The notes under the pieces are model-generated. The model was not told where the DNA came from, ran no database searches, and saw only the letters and a list, made by a program, of their open reading frames with translations. This document shows, in pieces, positions 1-9,576 of a DNA stretch of 29,421 nucleotides (position 1 is its first letter; every line of letters starts with the position of its first letter). This stretch comes from an uncultured Alphaproteobacteria bacterium (GTDB lineage: Bacteria > Pseudomonadota > Alphaproteobacteria > Micavibrionales > Micavibrionaceae). The stretch lies in NCBI GenBank assembly GCA_946481105.1, contig CAMLMM010000019.1:1-29421 (forward strand), written 5' to 3'. The position numbers were made by a program, and so were the translations under genes.

Positions 1-3000
1 CAAACAGGCCTTAAGCTGTTGAACAGATCCGCGGTAGTCGCTCTGAACATCCAGATTCAAATCTGCGTTCAGAAGCCAGTACGTTGCACGCTCCGCCAGT
101 TTTCCTATTTTCTGGATTGCCCGGAGCTGCACCTGCGCTGGAATCTTATTGTCCAATGCTTCGATCTGCTCCCACAGGGGCCGCAAATCAAAGGCATCAC
201 GTACCAGCAGATAGGCACCTGTAATGTCCTCCAGGCTACGACCGGTTTTTTCCTGCGCCATGCGCACAAAAGTCGGCCCCATGCGGTTAACAACAGCATT
301 GGAAACCGACATGGCAATAATATTCCGACGCAACTGATGTTTTTCAATAGCAGCGGCATATTTTTTCTGCAGGTTTTCGGGGAAATACCGCATCAGCCAG
401 TCGCGCATTTTGGGATCGTCAGGTAATTTGGTCTGCAGCAGCGCATTGGTGTATGTAAGCTTGCCATAACTAACAATCAAGCTGAGTTCCGGGCGTGTCA
501 GCCCCTTGCGCAGTTTAAACCGCTGCTCAATTTGCTCGGCGTCCGGTAAAAACTCAACGCGGCGGTTTAATAGTCCTGCCTTTTCAAGTGACAGCATAAA
601 GGCCGCATGCTCAGGCAACAGATCAGCCGCCTGCGATTCCAGAAGTGATATAGCCTGAGTCTGCTGATAATTGTCGTTCAGCACCAAGCGCGCGACATCA
701 TCTGTCATACTGGCAAGGATTTTATCCCGGCCTGCAACAGTCATTTTCTGCTTGGCATCACTCATAAGGTCGGCCATCAGAATTTTGATATTCACCTCGT
801 GATCGGATGTGTCCACACCGGCTGAGTTATCAATAAAGTCGGTATTGATGCGCCCTCCCCGCATGGCGTACTCGATACGCCCACGCTGAGTAACCCCCAG
901 GTTAGCGCCCTCACCCACGACCTTCGCACGAACTTCTGTTGCGTTGATGCGCTGAGCATCATTGCTGCGGTCACCCACATCTGCATCCGTTTCCTGCGTG
1001 GCTTTGATATATGTGCCAATACCGCCGAAAAATAACAGATCGGTCCGTGCGCGCAGCATAGCCTGCATCAACTCGGATGGGGATACCGTGTCTTTGGCAA
1101 TATCAAAACGCTGCTGAATTTCGGGCGTCAGTTTCAAGGCTTTTTCTGACCGGAGATAGATACGCCCCCCCTTGGACAATTTGGAGGTATCGTACTGATC
1201 CCAGCCTTTTACGGCTTTGAACAGGCGTTCACGCTCTTTGAAACTGGACGCGGCATCCGGATTCGGATCGCAGAAAATATGCACATGGTTAAATGCGCCA
1301 ACTAGCTGGATTTTATCCGATTGCAGCAGCCCATTGCCAAATACGTCTCCACCCATATCGCCGACACCCACCACGTCAAATGGCTGAGTTTGCGTGTTAT
1401 GGTTCAATTCGCGGAAATGGCGCTTGACCGATTCCCACGCGCCACGGGCGGTAATGCCCATTTTCTTGTGGTCATATCCAGCGGACCCGCCTGATGCGAA
1501 TGCATCGCCCAGCCAGAAACCGCGCTCAACGGAAATGGCATTAGCAATATCCGAGAATGTGGCTGTTCCTTTATCAGCGGCCACTACCAGATACGGGTCA
1601 TCCTGATCACGACGAATGACATTGGCTGGCGGTACCACTTTACCTGATTTCCGGTTGTCCGTTATATCCAGCAATGCGCCGATATATGTCTGGTAACAGG
1701 CCACGCCTTCTTTCTGATAGGCGTCACGTCCGCCTTCAGCAGGTGGCATCTTAACCACAAAGCCGCCTTTAGCACCCATCGGCACGATAACCGAATTTTT
1801 TACCTGCTGTGCCTTCATCAGCCCCAGAACTTCGGTACGAAAATCTTCATGGCGATCCGACCAGCGCAGTCCACCCCGCGCAATCGGTCCGCCGCGCAAG
1901 TGAATACCTTCCACGCGCGGGCTATATACAAATATCTCACGGTATGGTTTTGGGTCCGGAATATCGGCAATCTGACTGCTGTCAAACTTCATGGCCACGG
2001 CCGGACGCATATGGCCGTGCTTGTCAAGCTGATAAAAATTTGTCCTTAAAGTGCAACTGATAAGACTCAGCATGGCGCGCAATACGCGGTCCTGGTCCAG
2101 CAAAGTGACGCCCTGGAGTTTCTCCAGTATCTCCTGCTTGATTGCCTCAGGCTTAAGAGACTTTTTGGCCTGCGCGGCCGGGTCAAAATATGCCGCAAAA
2201 TATTGCGTTAGGGCACGGGCGATATCCGGGTGGTCGGTCAGGGCACGTTCCATATACGGCAGGGAAAATGGAATTTTTGTCTGGCGCAGATAACGCACAT
2301 AGGACCGCAGAATAATGACATCGCGCCATGGCATTCCTGCCAGCAGAATAAGGCGGTTCAGGCTGTCATTTTCCACCTGATGCGCCCATACAGCCTTCAG
2401 GCAGGTCTCAAATTCTTCCTGAATATGTTGTATATCGCCCTTTTTCAGGGACAACTCATCCTGGCGGGTTGTCACGACCCTGGCCTGGAAATCCTGTATC
2501 CAGACAGATTTTGCCGCGCCTTCCACCCGCACTTCAAACGGATATTCAGCGATAATTTTTAAACCCATATTTTCCAGCACGGGCAACACATCCGACAGCA
2601 TGACCGGATTGCCAAGGCTGAAAATTTTTAACGATACTTCGCCGCTTTCCGCGTTAAAGGGACGATAAAAATCGACATCCACAACATTATGCGCCAATAC
2701 ATGCTCAATTTTTTCAATATCGTGAACAGACTGACGGACCTGATATTTTTCCTGGTATGAGTCGGGAAAAGCGCGCCCATACTTATGCGTTACGGCGGCT
2801 GCCTCATCCTCGGTATAATCATATTGCGCAAGGGCGGCATTCAGACGCATGGCCCAGCTGGTACCAGCCTCCTGAAGGCGCTTTTCAATTTTCTTTACAT
2901 CAAATTCTTTTGACGCATCCTTATTCCACGATAAAACGAAGCTGGACCTCACCATAGGTGAATCATCCACTGCTGACTGGAAATCCTGATAGGTTGCATT

Positions 3001-4284
3001 TAATTCTTCGGACAGGATTTCCGCAAAATGCATCCGCAGCCGCGAATCAAAAACGTCACGCGGAATATAGACCATGCAGGTCACGGTTCGTCCAAAAAAA
3101 TCCGGGCGGATATAAAGGGCAATACGCGGCTGTTCCTGCAACTGCAGAATATTCATGCAGGTCTGATACAGATTTTCCGGTTCGATTTGAAACAAGTCGT
3201 CGCGCGGATATTTTTCAAGGATATGGCGCATGGCTCGGCCACCGTGCCCCGGCCCTTCGAACCCGGCCCGAGTCATCACGTTTTCAGCCTTCAATCGCAG
3301 GAACGGTACGGTGCTCAGGCTGCGCGAATAGGTGACAGAAGTAAACAGGCCAATGATAAGCGTAACGCCCTTGGTTTTCTGGCTGGCGTCAACCCGGCGT
3401 ACCAGTATGGCATCAACCGGGACACAACGATGCACTTTTGACCGCTTGGTCAGCTTAGTGACATAGACCTGCGGCAAATCAAACAAGTCCGGATTCTGCA
3501 GAATATCCGTCCTGTCTATTTCATTCAGGAATTCACTGGAACGGTCCTCACTCAAAAGACCTAATCCACTGCCCGCCACCTGCTTCAGTTTCCCGCTGGC
3601 CAGGTTATAATCACACATGCCTAGCAGCGTAAAATTGTCATTATGCACGTAATCAATGAAATCAAGAAAATCTTCAAATTGCTTGACATTCTTTGGGTTG
3701 GCGTTGACCAGATTTTCACGCAATTGGCTGACAGCTTTTTTGGTCGCCTGCCAGTCGCGGTTAGCCAGAGTTGTATCTTCACATACTATCTGCAAAGATG
3801 CCTTGAGTTCCGCAATATGCTCTTTGGTCAGACGGCGGTTTAACTGGATAAAAATGTGCGATTCCCCCCGCGCCCCTTCCGATTTGCGGCTGGAATAGAT
3901 GATGGATTTTTTATCCTCCCCGATATAGATAAGCGGATGGAGAATACGCTCGATTTGCATAGCCTTGCGCGACAGGTGGGCAATGACTGAATCGATAATA
4001 AACGCCTGATCTTCGGCTACTATATTGATGATAGTATGGCCGGTTTCGGTCCAGCCGGATGTTGATTCCGGATTGAATACTTCGATAACCGTCTTATTCT
4101 TTTTGCGCGCGAGAGACAGCTCTTTGTGGTGCGCGACAATATGCCGTAGCTGGTCTGATGAATAATCCTGTGCAGTCGGCGCCGACTCACTAATGAATGA
4201 CTCATAAAAATCATCTTGAATTAGGCGCAGGGAATTTTTTCGGGCGGTTGCAACCGTCGTTTTCTTTTGAGTCCGGCTTGACAC
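1..4284 (-). CDS. NAD-specific glutamate dehydrogenase, large (about 180 kDa) type; 3' end cut by window edge
   Basis: Oxidatively deaminates glutamate to 2-oxoglutarate and ammonium with NAD+, feeding amino acid carbon into the TCA cycle in the cytoplasm. I read one open frame of 1428 codons from a GTG at 4284 to the left edge with no stop at the points checked along its length. The start is chosen because GGAGG lies at 4291-4295, six bases upstream; the ATG at 4297 is out of frame and stops after three codons. Family landmarks are visible: a regulatory N-terminal half with FGRTVTCMVYIP near residue 397, the catalytic GAKGG motif with Lys839, and the nucleotide-binding VGVGDMGGDVFGNGL near residues 972-986. 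The family is usually about 1600 residues, so roughly 170 C-terminal residues are missing only because the window ends. Pseudomonas calls its homologue gdhB. It is transcribed away from the cold-shock gene's 3' end, 130 bases from it. Confidence 0.93.
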   Translation of the reverse strand, partial: MSSRTQKKTTVATARKNSLRLIQDDFYESFISESAPTAQDYSSDQLRHIVAHHKELSLARKKNKTVIEVFNPESTSGWTETGHTIINIVAEDQAFIIDSVIAHLSRKAMQIERILHPLIYIGEDKKSIIYSSRKSEGARGESHIFIQLNRRLTKEHIAELKASLQIVCEDTTLANRDWQATKKAVSQLRENLVNANPKNVKQFEDFLDFIDYVHNDNFTLLGMCDYNLASGKLKQVAGSGLGLLSEDRSSEFLNEIDRTDILQNPDLFDLPQVYVTKLTKRSKVHRCVPVDAILVRRVDASQKTKGVTLIIGLFTSVTYSRSLSTVPFLRLKAENVMTRAGFEGPGHGGRAMRHILEKYPRDDLFQIEPENLYQTCMNILQLQEQPRIALYIRPDFFGRTVTCMVYIPRDVFDSRLRMHFAEILSEELNATYQDFQSAVDDSPMVRSSFVLSWNKDASKEFDVKKIEKRLQEAGTSWAMRLNAALAQYDYTEDEAAAVTHKYGRAFPDSYQEKYQVRQSVHDIEKIEHVLAHNVVDVDFYRPFNAESGEVSLKIFSLGNPVMLSDVLPVLENMGLKIIAEYPFEVRVEGAAKSVWIQDFQARVVTTRQDELSLKKGDIQHIQEEFETCLKAVWAHQVENDSLNRLILLAGMPWRDVIILRSYVRYLRQTKIPFSLPYMERALTDHPDIARALTQYFAAYFDPAAQAKKSLKPEAIKQEILEKLQGVTLLDQDRVLRAMLSLISCTLRTNFYQLDKHGHMRPAVAMKFDSSQIADIPDPKPYREIFVYSPRVEGIHLRGGPIARGGLRWSDRHEDFRTEVLGLMKAQQVKNSVIVPMGAKGGFVVKMPPAEGGRDAYQKEGVACYQTYIGALLDITDNRKSGKVVPPANVIRRDQDDPYLVVAADKGTATFSDIANAISVERGFWLGDAFASGGSAGYDHKKMGITARGAWESVKRHFRELNHNTQTQPFDVVGVGDMGGDVFGNGLLQSDKIQLVGAFNHVHIFCDPNPDAASSFKERERLFKAVKGWDQYDTSKLSKGGRIYLRSEKALKLTPEIQQRFDIAKDTVSPSELMQAMLRARTDLLFFGGIGTYIKATQETDADVGDRSNDAQRINATEVRAKVVGEGANLGVTQRGRIEYAMRGGRINTDFIDNSAGVDTSDHEVNIKILMADLMSDAKQKMTVAGRDKILASMTDDVARLVLNDNYQQTQAISLLESQAADLLPEHAAFMLSLEKAGLLNRRVEFLPDAEQIEQRFKLRKGLTRPELSLIVSYGKLTYTNALLQTKLPDDPKMRDWLMRYFPENLQKKYAAAIEKHQLRRNIIAMSVSNAVVNRMGPTFVRMAQEKTGRSLEDITGAYLLVRDAFDLRPLWEQIEALDNKIPAQVQLRAIQKIGKLAERATYWLLNADLNLDVQSDYRGSVQQLKACL

Positions 4285-4406
4285 TTTATGCCTCCATTAG
4301 ACAACGCGTTTATCCTGAATGTAGCTCTCAGGATGAAAAGAGGAAAGGAGGAAACATGATTATGCTGGCAAGGTCAAGATGCGCCGCAGAAGCTATGCAG
4401 AATTGA
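4278..4406 (+). other. possible 16-residue small ORF with hairpin and strong ribosome binding site
   Basis: The gap between two minus-strand genes holds, in order on the plus strand, a perfect TTGACA (4278-4283), an inverted repeat ATCCTGA/TCAGGAT (4312-4318 and 4328-4334, 9-base loop), a full AAAGGAGG (4345-4352) and an ATG at 4356. The ORF ends with TGA at 4404-4406 and would encode MIMLARSRCAAEAMQN. No good -10 box sits 17 bases from TTGACA. It could be a small peptide, a leader, or chance: the purine tract would read as a pyrimidine tract in a minus-strand transcript. I cannot assign a function. Confidence 0.25.
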
Positions 4407-4414
4407 GATGGGAG

Positions 4415-4978
4415 CTATATCGTCGACTCGATTTCGACAGAAATAGCCTCACGCCCCTTCTGGGCTGATTTAAAAGTTACCCGCACTGATTGCCCCGCGC
4501 TGAGTTCTTTTATACCGCATTGCGAAAGACATGTTTTATGAACAAAAATATCTTTCATACCATCGTCCGGGGTAATAAAGCCAAACCCCTTATCCGCCAG
4601 ATACAGTTTAACAATGCCCCGAGTCTTGAATAAGTCCGTATTTGCCGCGGCCTGCGCAACGCAACCTGCGGGAACATCTCCCATCTCAATGATTTCAATC
4701 AGATTGGTAACACTGGCACCCTTTTCGCGGTAATCTATATCGCACAGAATAACAGCCCCTTCACCTAAACCGTGAACTCCCAGCTTCTGCAGCTGGGTAA
4801 TATGCAGGAAGGCATCGACATTTTCGCCTTCAGGCACTACAAACCCAAATCCCTTTGCTGCATTGAACCATTTCAGCTTCGCCTTCACGCGAAAAGACTT
4901 TTTGTTCTCGTCAGAAGAAAATAATTTATTTTCAACATTCATGGCCGTTACATCATAAACATATAATTTTCGAGTCAT
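4415..4978 (-). CDS. double cold-shock-domain protein
   Basis: A 187-residue protein with two cold-shock OB-fold domains, the layout common in alphaproteobacterial CspA relatives, which bind single-stranded RNA or DNA and often act as RNA chaperones in the cytoplasm. Domain 1 spans about residues 29-97 with the RNP1-type KGFGFV and RNP2-type DAFLHI. Domain 2 spans about 118-185 with KGFGFI and DIFVH. The linker is Ala/Thr-rich. The first ATG (4978) is used; an internal ATG at residue 13 has no better ribosome binding site, so the first dozen residues are uncertain. It diverges from the acyl-CoA ligase across 170 bases, and no terminator is obvious behind it. Whether it is cold-induced cannot be read from the sequence. 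Confidence 0.9.
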   Translation of the reverse strand: MTRKLYVYDVTAMNVENKLFSSDENKKSFRVKAKLKWFNAAKGFGFVVPEGENVDAFLHITQLQKLGVHGLGEGAVILCDIDYREKGASVTNLIEIIEMGDVPAGCVAQAAANTDLFKTRGIVKLYLADKGFGFITPDDGMKDIFVHKTCLSQCGIKELSAGQSVRVTFKSAQKGREAISVEIESTI

Positions 4979-5082
4979 AGAATATTCCAGCTTTTACCTT
5001 TTGTCCACTTATTGTCGATATCTTTCAAGTAAATTTAGATGTATCGTGTATTGTGTTGCGTCATGACTAACGTGCCAATTTA

Positions 5083-5091
5083 TGTTATGAT
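5083..5091 (+). promoter_or_regulatory. candidate extended -10 promoter for the acyl-CoA ligase
   Basis: TGT followed by TATGAT forms an extended -10 element about 55 bases before the TTG start. A TTGCGT at 5056-5061 is too far upstream for ideal spacing, so the extended -10 would have to carry most of the recognition. Sequence match only. Confidence 0.35.
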
Positions 5092-5148
5092 AATCCCTGC
5101 ATAAACAATATCCCCTCTCACCTTACCTTTTCAGAAAGGCTGTGCACT

Positions 5149-6825
5149 TTGCCGTCAATAAATTTCTGGGACAAATCTTATCCACGTAACATACAATGGG
5201 ATACTGATTTATGGTCGGGGCCTATTTTTGAATCCCTTGAAAATACGCGGAAAAGATACCCTTTCCAATCTGCCATCAATTTTATGGGCAAGAAAACAAC
5301 ATGGGATGAAATAGGCCGGATGGTGGACCGCATGGCCAAGGGCCTGCATGACCACGGGGTAGAAAAGGGTATGCGGGTCGGATTATGTTTGCCAAATTGC
5401 CCATATTATCTGATTGCATATTACGCGATTGCGAAAACAGGCGCGACGATAGTGAATTACAATCCACTATACGCCGAACATGAACTGATGAATCAGATAG
5501 AAAGTTCCCAGACAGATCTGATTATTACGCTCGATCTCAAAATTATTTTTAATAAAATTGAGAAAATGCTGAACACTACCCGGCTTAACCAGATTATCGT
5601 ATGCCCTTTTCAAAAACTTCTGCCTTTTCCAAAAAATATTTTATTTCCCTTAGTGAAGGCCAGTGAAATTGCCAATATCCCGGATGATGACCGGCATGTC
5701 ACTTTTTCACGCATCACGGATAATGATGGCATTTATGAATCGCCCCTGATTGATCCGGACAATGATATTGCCTTACTGCAATATACCGGGGGAACGACTG
5801 GCATTCCCAAAGGGGCCATGCTGACGCATGCCAATCTGACTGCCAATGTCGAACAATGCCTGAAATGGTTCTATGACCTGAATATGGGTCAGGAAAAGAT
5901 GCTTGGCGTGATTCCATTCTTTCATGTTTTTGCCATGACCACGATTTTGAACCTGAGCGTGCGTTGTGGGTTTGAAATTATCGCCTCCCCAAAATTTAAC
6001 CTTGAAGACACGCTAAAACTCATCCATACCCAGCGTCCGCAGTTTTTTCCTGCGGTTCCTGCAATTTTCAATGCAATAAATTCCCATCCGGATGTGGAGA
6101 AATATGATTTAACCTCCCTGCGTTACTGCATTTCCGGCGGGGCCCCCCTACCGGTTGAAGTTAAGAAAGCCTTCGAAAGCAAAACAGGCTGCGTTCTGGT
6201 CGAAGGCTATGGCCTGACCGAAAGTTCGCCAGTGGCCTGCGTTAACCCGGTTGAAGGTGCGAATAAACCTGGCTCCATCGGTATGCCGCTGCCGGAAACT
6301 ATTATTGAGCTCCACAATCCCGACACGCTGGAACTGATTACCGAACCACGTCAACGCGGCGAGATATGGATCAAAGGGCCGCAGGTTATGCGGGGTTACT
6401 GGCAAATGCCGGAGGAAACTGCCAAAGTCCTGACAGTTGATGGTTTTTTACGTACCGGCGATATCGCTGAATGGGACGATGACGGGTATCTGTTTATTGT
6501 TGACCGCATCAAGGACCTTATTCTTGTGAATGGCTACAACGTCTATCCCCGCACAATTGAGGAAGCCATCTATAAACATCCAGCCGTTGAAGAATGTGTG
6601 GTCGCCGGCATCAAAGACCCGGACCGGGGCGAAATACCGAAAGCCTGGATCAAGCTGAAAGAAGGTGGCACGATTACCGAAGTCGAGCTGAGGGAATTCC
6701 TGAAAGAACGCATTTCACCGATTGAAATGCCGCGCCGCTTTGAATTCCGCGATGAACCGCTGCCAAAAACCATGATTGGCAAGCTATCCAAAAAAGATTT
6801 GCTGGCCCAGGAGAAATCAACCTGA
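5149..6825 (+). CDS. fadD: long-chain fatty acid--CoA ligase (FadD type)
   Basis: Activates fatty acids to acyl-CoA through an acyl-adenylate, the entry step of beta-oxidation and lipid remodelling; acts at the inner face of the cytoplasmic membrane. The 558-residue length is typical. ANL-superfamily motifs are present: YTGGTTGIPKGAMLTH near residues 212-227 (ATP-binding P-loop), GYGLTESSP near 352, RTGDIAEWDDDGYLFIVDR with the hinge region near 440, and a C-terminal PKTMIGKLSKKDL with the catalytic lysine. The start is a TTG supported by AGAAAGG at 5133-5139, nine bases upstream, and no in-frame ATG lies nearby. Its stop is one base from the stop of the convergent lipoprotein gene, with no clear terminator between them. 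Chain-length preference cannot be read from sequence. Confidence 0.9.
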   Translation: MPSINFWDKSYPRNIQWDTDLWSGPIFESLENTRKRYPFQSAINFMGKKTTWDEIGRMVDRMAKGLHDHGVEKGMRVGLCLPNCPYYLIAYYAIAKTGATIVNYNPLYAEHELMNQIESSQTDLIITLDLKIIFNKIEKMLNTTRLNQIIVCPFQKLLPFPKNILFPLVKASEIANIPDDDRHVTFSRITDNDGIYESPLIDPDNDIALLQYTGGTTGIPKGAMLTHANLTANVEQCLKWFYDLNMGQEKMLGVIPFFHVFAMTTILNLSVRCGFEIIASPKFNLEDTLKLIHTQRPQFFPAVPAIFNAINSHPDVEKYDLTSLRYCISGGAPLPVEVKKAFESKTGCVLVEGYGLTESSPVACVNPVEGANKPGSIGMPLPETIIELHNPDTLELITEPRQRGEIWIKGPQVMRGYWQMPEETAKVLTVDGFLRTGDIAEWDDDGYLFIVDRIKDLILVNGYNVYPRTIEEAIYKHPAVEECVVAGIKDPDRGEIPKAWIKLKEGGTITEVELREFLKERISPIEMPRRFEFRDEPLPKTMIGKLSKKDLLAQEKST

Positions 6826-6826
6826 T

Positions 6827-7150
6827 CTATTGCGTGATAGTCTCGCGTGAGATTTTATCAATTTGTGACTGAATGGGATTTCCAGCTGGCTTATTTTTAG
6901 CAGCCTTGCAGGCGAATTCCACCTTGCTCTTTTCCTCTGCACTTAATTGCATTTTCTCGCAATCGCAGCCTAAAAGTTTTTTTACTTTTGGTTTTTTGGC
7001 ACGAATATTATCTACCCAGCAAAAATCAGCGCAATCACAGTCAATGCGCGACATATCTGGAAACTCCCTCTGGCTGGATGGCGCAGGTAAAGAACCTGCG
7101 CAGGCAGTCAATAATAAGGAGCAAAGAATAAGGCCTATGACGTACGGCAT
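6827..7150 (-). CDS. small cysteine-rich lipoprotein, function unknown
   Basis: A 107-residue predicted lipoprotein: a hydrophobic signal with lipobox LTAC puts the acylated cysteine at residue 17, so it is expected in the periplasm anchored to a membrane. The mature part has six further cysteines (38, 40, 44, 62, 64, 81) arranged as CDC-x3-C, then GCDC, then a single Cys, which suggests disulfides or metal binding. A basic stretch (AKKPKVKK) lies between the two CDC clusters. I do not recognise the family. The ATG has AAGG seven bases upstream. The gene begins 17 bases after pheT ends on the same strand, so it is probably read through from the pheS-pheT operon. Confidence 0.75.
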   Translation of the reverse strand: MPYVIGLILCSLLLTACAGSLPAPSSQREFPDMSRIDCDCADFCWVDNIRAKKPKVKKLLGCDCEKMQLSAEEKSKVEFACKAAKNKPAGNPIQSQIDKISRETITQ

Positions 7151-7167
7151 TTTTCTACCTTTTAACT

Positions 7168-9573
7168 TTAACCGCGCAATGCTGCCCCGGTTTTCTGCGT
7201 TACTGTTGTCACAATTCTCTGGCTCAACCCTTCAATCTCCGCCTCCGTCAGCGTATGATCTTTTGGCTGGATGGTCACGGCAATCGCCACGGATTTTTTA
7301 CCCGGTTCAATGCCTTTGCCCGTGTAAATGTCAAAAATTTCGACATTCGTAATCAGGTTACGGTCAACAGACTTAATCGATTTTACAAACGCATCGGCCT
7401 CGACACTTGCATCTGCAAGAAACGCGAAATCACGTGACACAGGCTGGAACGGCGATAATTCCAGCAATGGCAAGGCTGTCCCTTTTTTCTTCGCGGCTGG
7501 AATATTCTCCAGAAACATTTCAAATCCAACCACCGGCCCGGTAATTTTCATGCTGTCCAGAATAACCGGGTGGATTTCGCCGAAATAGGCAATCACATTC
7601 GCGCCCATGCGCAGCGTGCCTGAACGGCCCGGATGATACCAGCGCGGCGCATCCCGGCTGACCTGGACGCCCGATGATGGTCCGCCGCACGCCGCTATCG
7701 CCGCGATGGCATCGGCTTTGGCATCGAATGCATCAACTGGCCGCGAAGCCTCTGTTCCTGACCAATGCTTGTCACCGTTGGCCGTCATGCGGATACCGCT
7801 GGCGACATATGGCTGTTCGGCCAGGTCGGTGCCATAGAATATCGGACCAATCTCAAACAGCGCCGCATTATACAGACCTTTATCTGCATTCTTGCCGGCC
7901 GCCTGAATCAGGTTGGGCAGAATGGATGGGCGCATCTGTGCCAGTTCGGTACTGATCGGGTTCATCAGTTTCAGACGCTGGGCCTGCTGATGGTCATTCG
8001 CGCCGAACTGGTCGGCCAGTTCATCCGGCATAAACGACCAGGTCACACATTCCTGCAATCCAGCCGCCGCCAGCGCAGCACGGCATTTACGCACTTTCGC
8101 GCCACGCACGGTTTCAGCCGCTTTTGCAACGGCACCGTCTTTGACAACCGACACAGGCGGAATGGCATCATAGCCGCGTATGCGGGCGACTTCTTCCACC
8201 AGATCAGCCTGGCCAAATACATCAGGACGCCATGTCGGGGTTACGATGCTGTCACCCTTGACGGTAAAGCCCAGCGATTCAAGAATACGCTTTTGTTCGG
8301 CGGCGGCAACATCTTCACCAATAAGTTTTTTGTAATGTGCTGCATCGAACGGAATGCTGCGTGATCCATTCGGCACGTCGCCAGCCTGCACGATACTTCC
8401 GGCCTGACCGCCGCAAAGTTCAATAATCATGCGTGTCGCCATATCCACGACATCCACCGTGAACTGCGGGTCCACGCCGCGTTCGAAACGGTAACGCGCA
8501 TCGGAATTCACCTGCAGCGCACGGCCGGTACGGGCGGTACGCAACGGGTCAAAATACGCGCATTCCAGCAACACATTCACCGTATCTTCTTCGCAACCAG
8601 TCGGACGGCCGCCAACGATACCGCCAAGACCCAGTACGCCGCTGTCATCGCAAACGACCGTCATGCTTTCATCAAGAATGTAGTCTTTATCATTCAGTGC
8701 CGCGAGCGTTTCGCCTTTTTTGGCAAGCCGTACACTGATATTGCCTTTCAACTTGTCCGCATCAAATACGTGTAGCGGGCGGCACAGGCCAATACAGAAA
8801 TAATTGGTGATATCCACCAGCGCCGAAATCGGACGCAGACCGATGGCTTTCAAACGGTTCTGCAACCATTCCGGTGACGGGCCATTCTTGACACCCTTGA
8901 TAAGACGGGCGGTAAATAACGGGCACGCATCCTTGCTGGCCGCATCGAAATCCAGCGTAACTTTAATCGGTGTATCAAAGGCCGCTGGAACCTTGGCGCT
9001 ATCCAAAGGTTTGAGTTTACCCAACCCAGCCGCCGCCAGATCACGCGCAATACCCCGAATTCCTGCGCAATCCGGGCGGTTCGGGGTCACGTTGATTTCA
9101 ATGACAGGGTCATTCAGACCGTAAATATCAGCCAATGATTTCCCAACAGGTGTGTCGACGGGCAGGTCAATAATACCATCATGGTTATCACCGAACTTCA
9201 TCTCACGTTCGGATACCAGCATCCCGTTTGATTCAACATCGCGGATTTTTGTTTTCTTGAGTGTCACATCCAGACCGGGAATATAACTTCCTTCCGGGGC
9301 ATAGACCGCTTTCATCCCCTTGCGCGCGTTCGGCGCACCGCAGACAACCTGAATAACGCCACTCTCGGTTTTGACCTGGCAGACGCGCAGGCGGTCGGCA
9401 TTCGGATGCTGAACGGCATCGATAACTTCGACAACCTTGAACGGCGCGTATTGCGCGGCCCGGTCCTCAACCCCTTCAACCTCAAGCCCGACGGCCGTCA
9501 GTGTCGTCAGAATCTGGTCAAGCGTGGCATCTGTCTCAAGATAGTCTTTCAGCCAGGATAAGGTAAATTTCAT
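7168..9573 (-). CDS. pheT: phenylalanyl-tRNA synthetase beta subunit
   Basis: Large subunit of the alpha2-beta2 enzyme that charges tRNA-Phe with phenylalanine. The 801-residue length is normal. Visible domains are an N-terminal MKFTLSWLKDYL, an EMAP-like tRNA-binding domain at about 40-148 with HPNADRL at 56-62, the B3/B4 editing region, the B5 domain, the catalytic-like core, and a C-terminal anticodon-binding (FDX-ACB) domain of about 95 residues starting with SPFQPVSRDFAFLAD. The start lies three bases after the stop of the SIMPL gene, so its ribosome binding site (GGGTGA) is inside that gene and translational coupling is likely. A cysteine-rich lipoprotein gene follows after 17 bases. 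Confidence 0.96.
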   Translation of the reverse strand: MKFTLSWLKDYLETDATLDQILTTLTAVGLEVEGVEDRAAQYAPFKVVEVIDAVQHPNADRLRVCQVKTESGVIQVVCGAPNARKGMKAVYAPEGSYIPGLDVTLKKTKIRDVESNGMLVSEREMKFGDNHDGIIDLPVDTPVGKSLADIYGLNDPVIEINVTPNRPDCAGIRGIARDLAAAGLGKLKPLDSAKVPAAFDTPIKVTLDFDAASKDACPLFTARLIKGVKNGPSPEWLQNRLKAIGLRPISALVDITNYFCIGLCRPLHVFDADKLKGNISVRLAKKGETLAALNDKDYILDESMTVVCDDSGVLGLGGIVGGRPTGCEEDTVNVLLECAYFDPLRTARTGRALQVNSDARYRFERGVDPQFTVDVVDMATRMIIELCGGQAGSIVQAGDVPNGSRSIPFDAAHYKKLIGEDVAAAEQKRILESLGFTVKGDSIVTPTWRPDVFGQADLVEEVARIRGYDAIPPVSVVKDGAVAKAAETVRGAKVRKCRAALAAAGLQECVTWSFMPDELADQFGANDHQQAQRLKLMNPISTELAQMRPSILPNLIQAAGKNADKGLYNAALFEIGPIFYGTDLAEQPYVASGIRMTANGDKHWSGTEASRPVDAFDAKADAIAAIAACGGPSSGVQVSRDAPRWYHPGRSGTLRMGANVIAYFGEIHPVILDSMKITGPVVGFEMFLENIPAAKKKGTALPLLELSPFQPVSRDFAFLADASVEADAFVKSIKSVDRNLITNVEIFDIYTGKGIEPGKKSVAIAVTIQPKDHTLTEAEIEGLSQRIVTTVTQKTGAALRG

Positions 9574-9576
9574 GTT

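Noticed and set aside
1..4284. Possible frameshifts or a pseudogene in the glutamate dehydrogenase region
   Set aside because: The frame from the GTG at 4284 matched conserved family sequence at several points down to the left edge, so the gene is intact within the window.
4287..4297. Three-codon ATG-GAG-GCA-TAA ORF overlapping the glutamate dehydrogenase ribosome binding site
   Set aside because: It is created by the GGAGG itself and is too short to support as a leader peptide.
7765..8364. Plus-strand open frame of 199 codons opposite pheT
   Set aside because: It lies wholly within pheT and reads as a shadow; pheT is unmistakable on the other strand.
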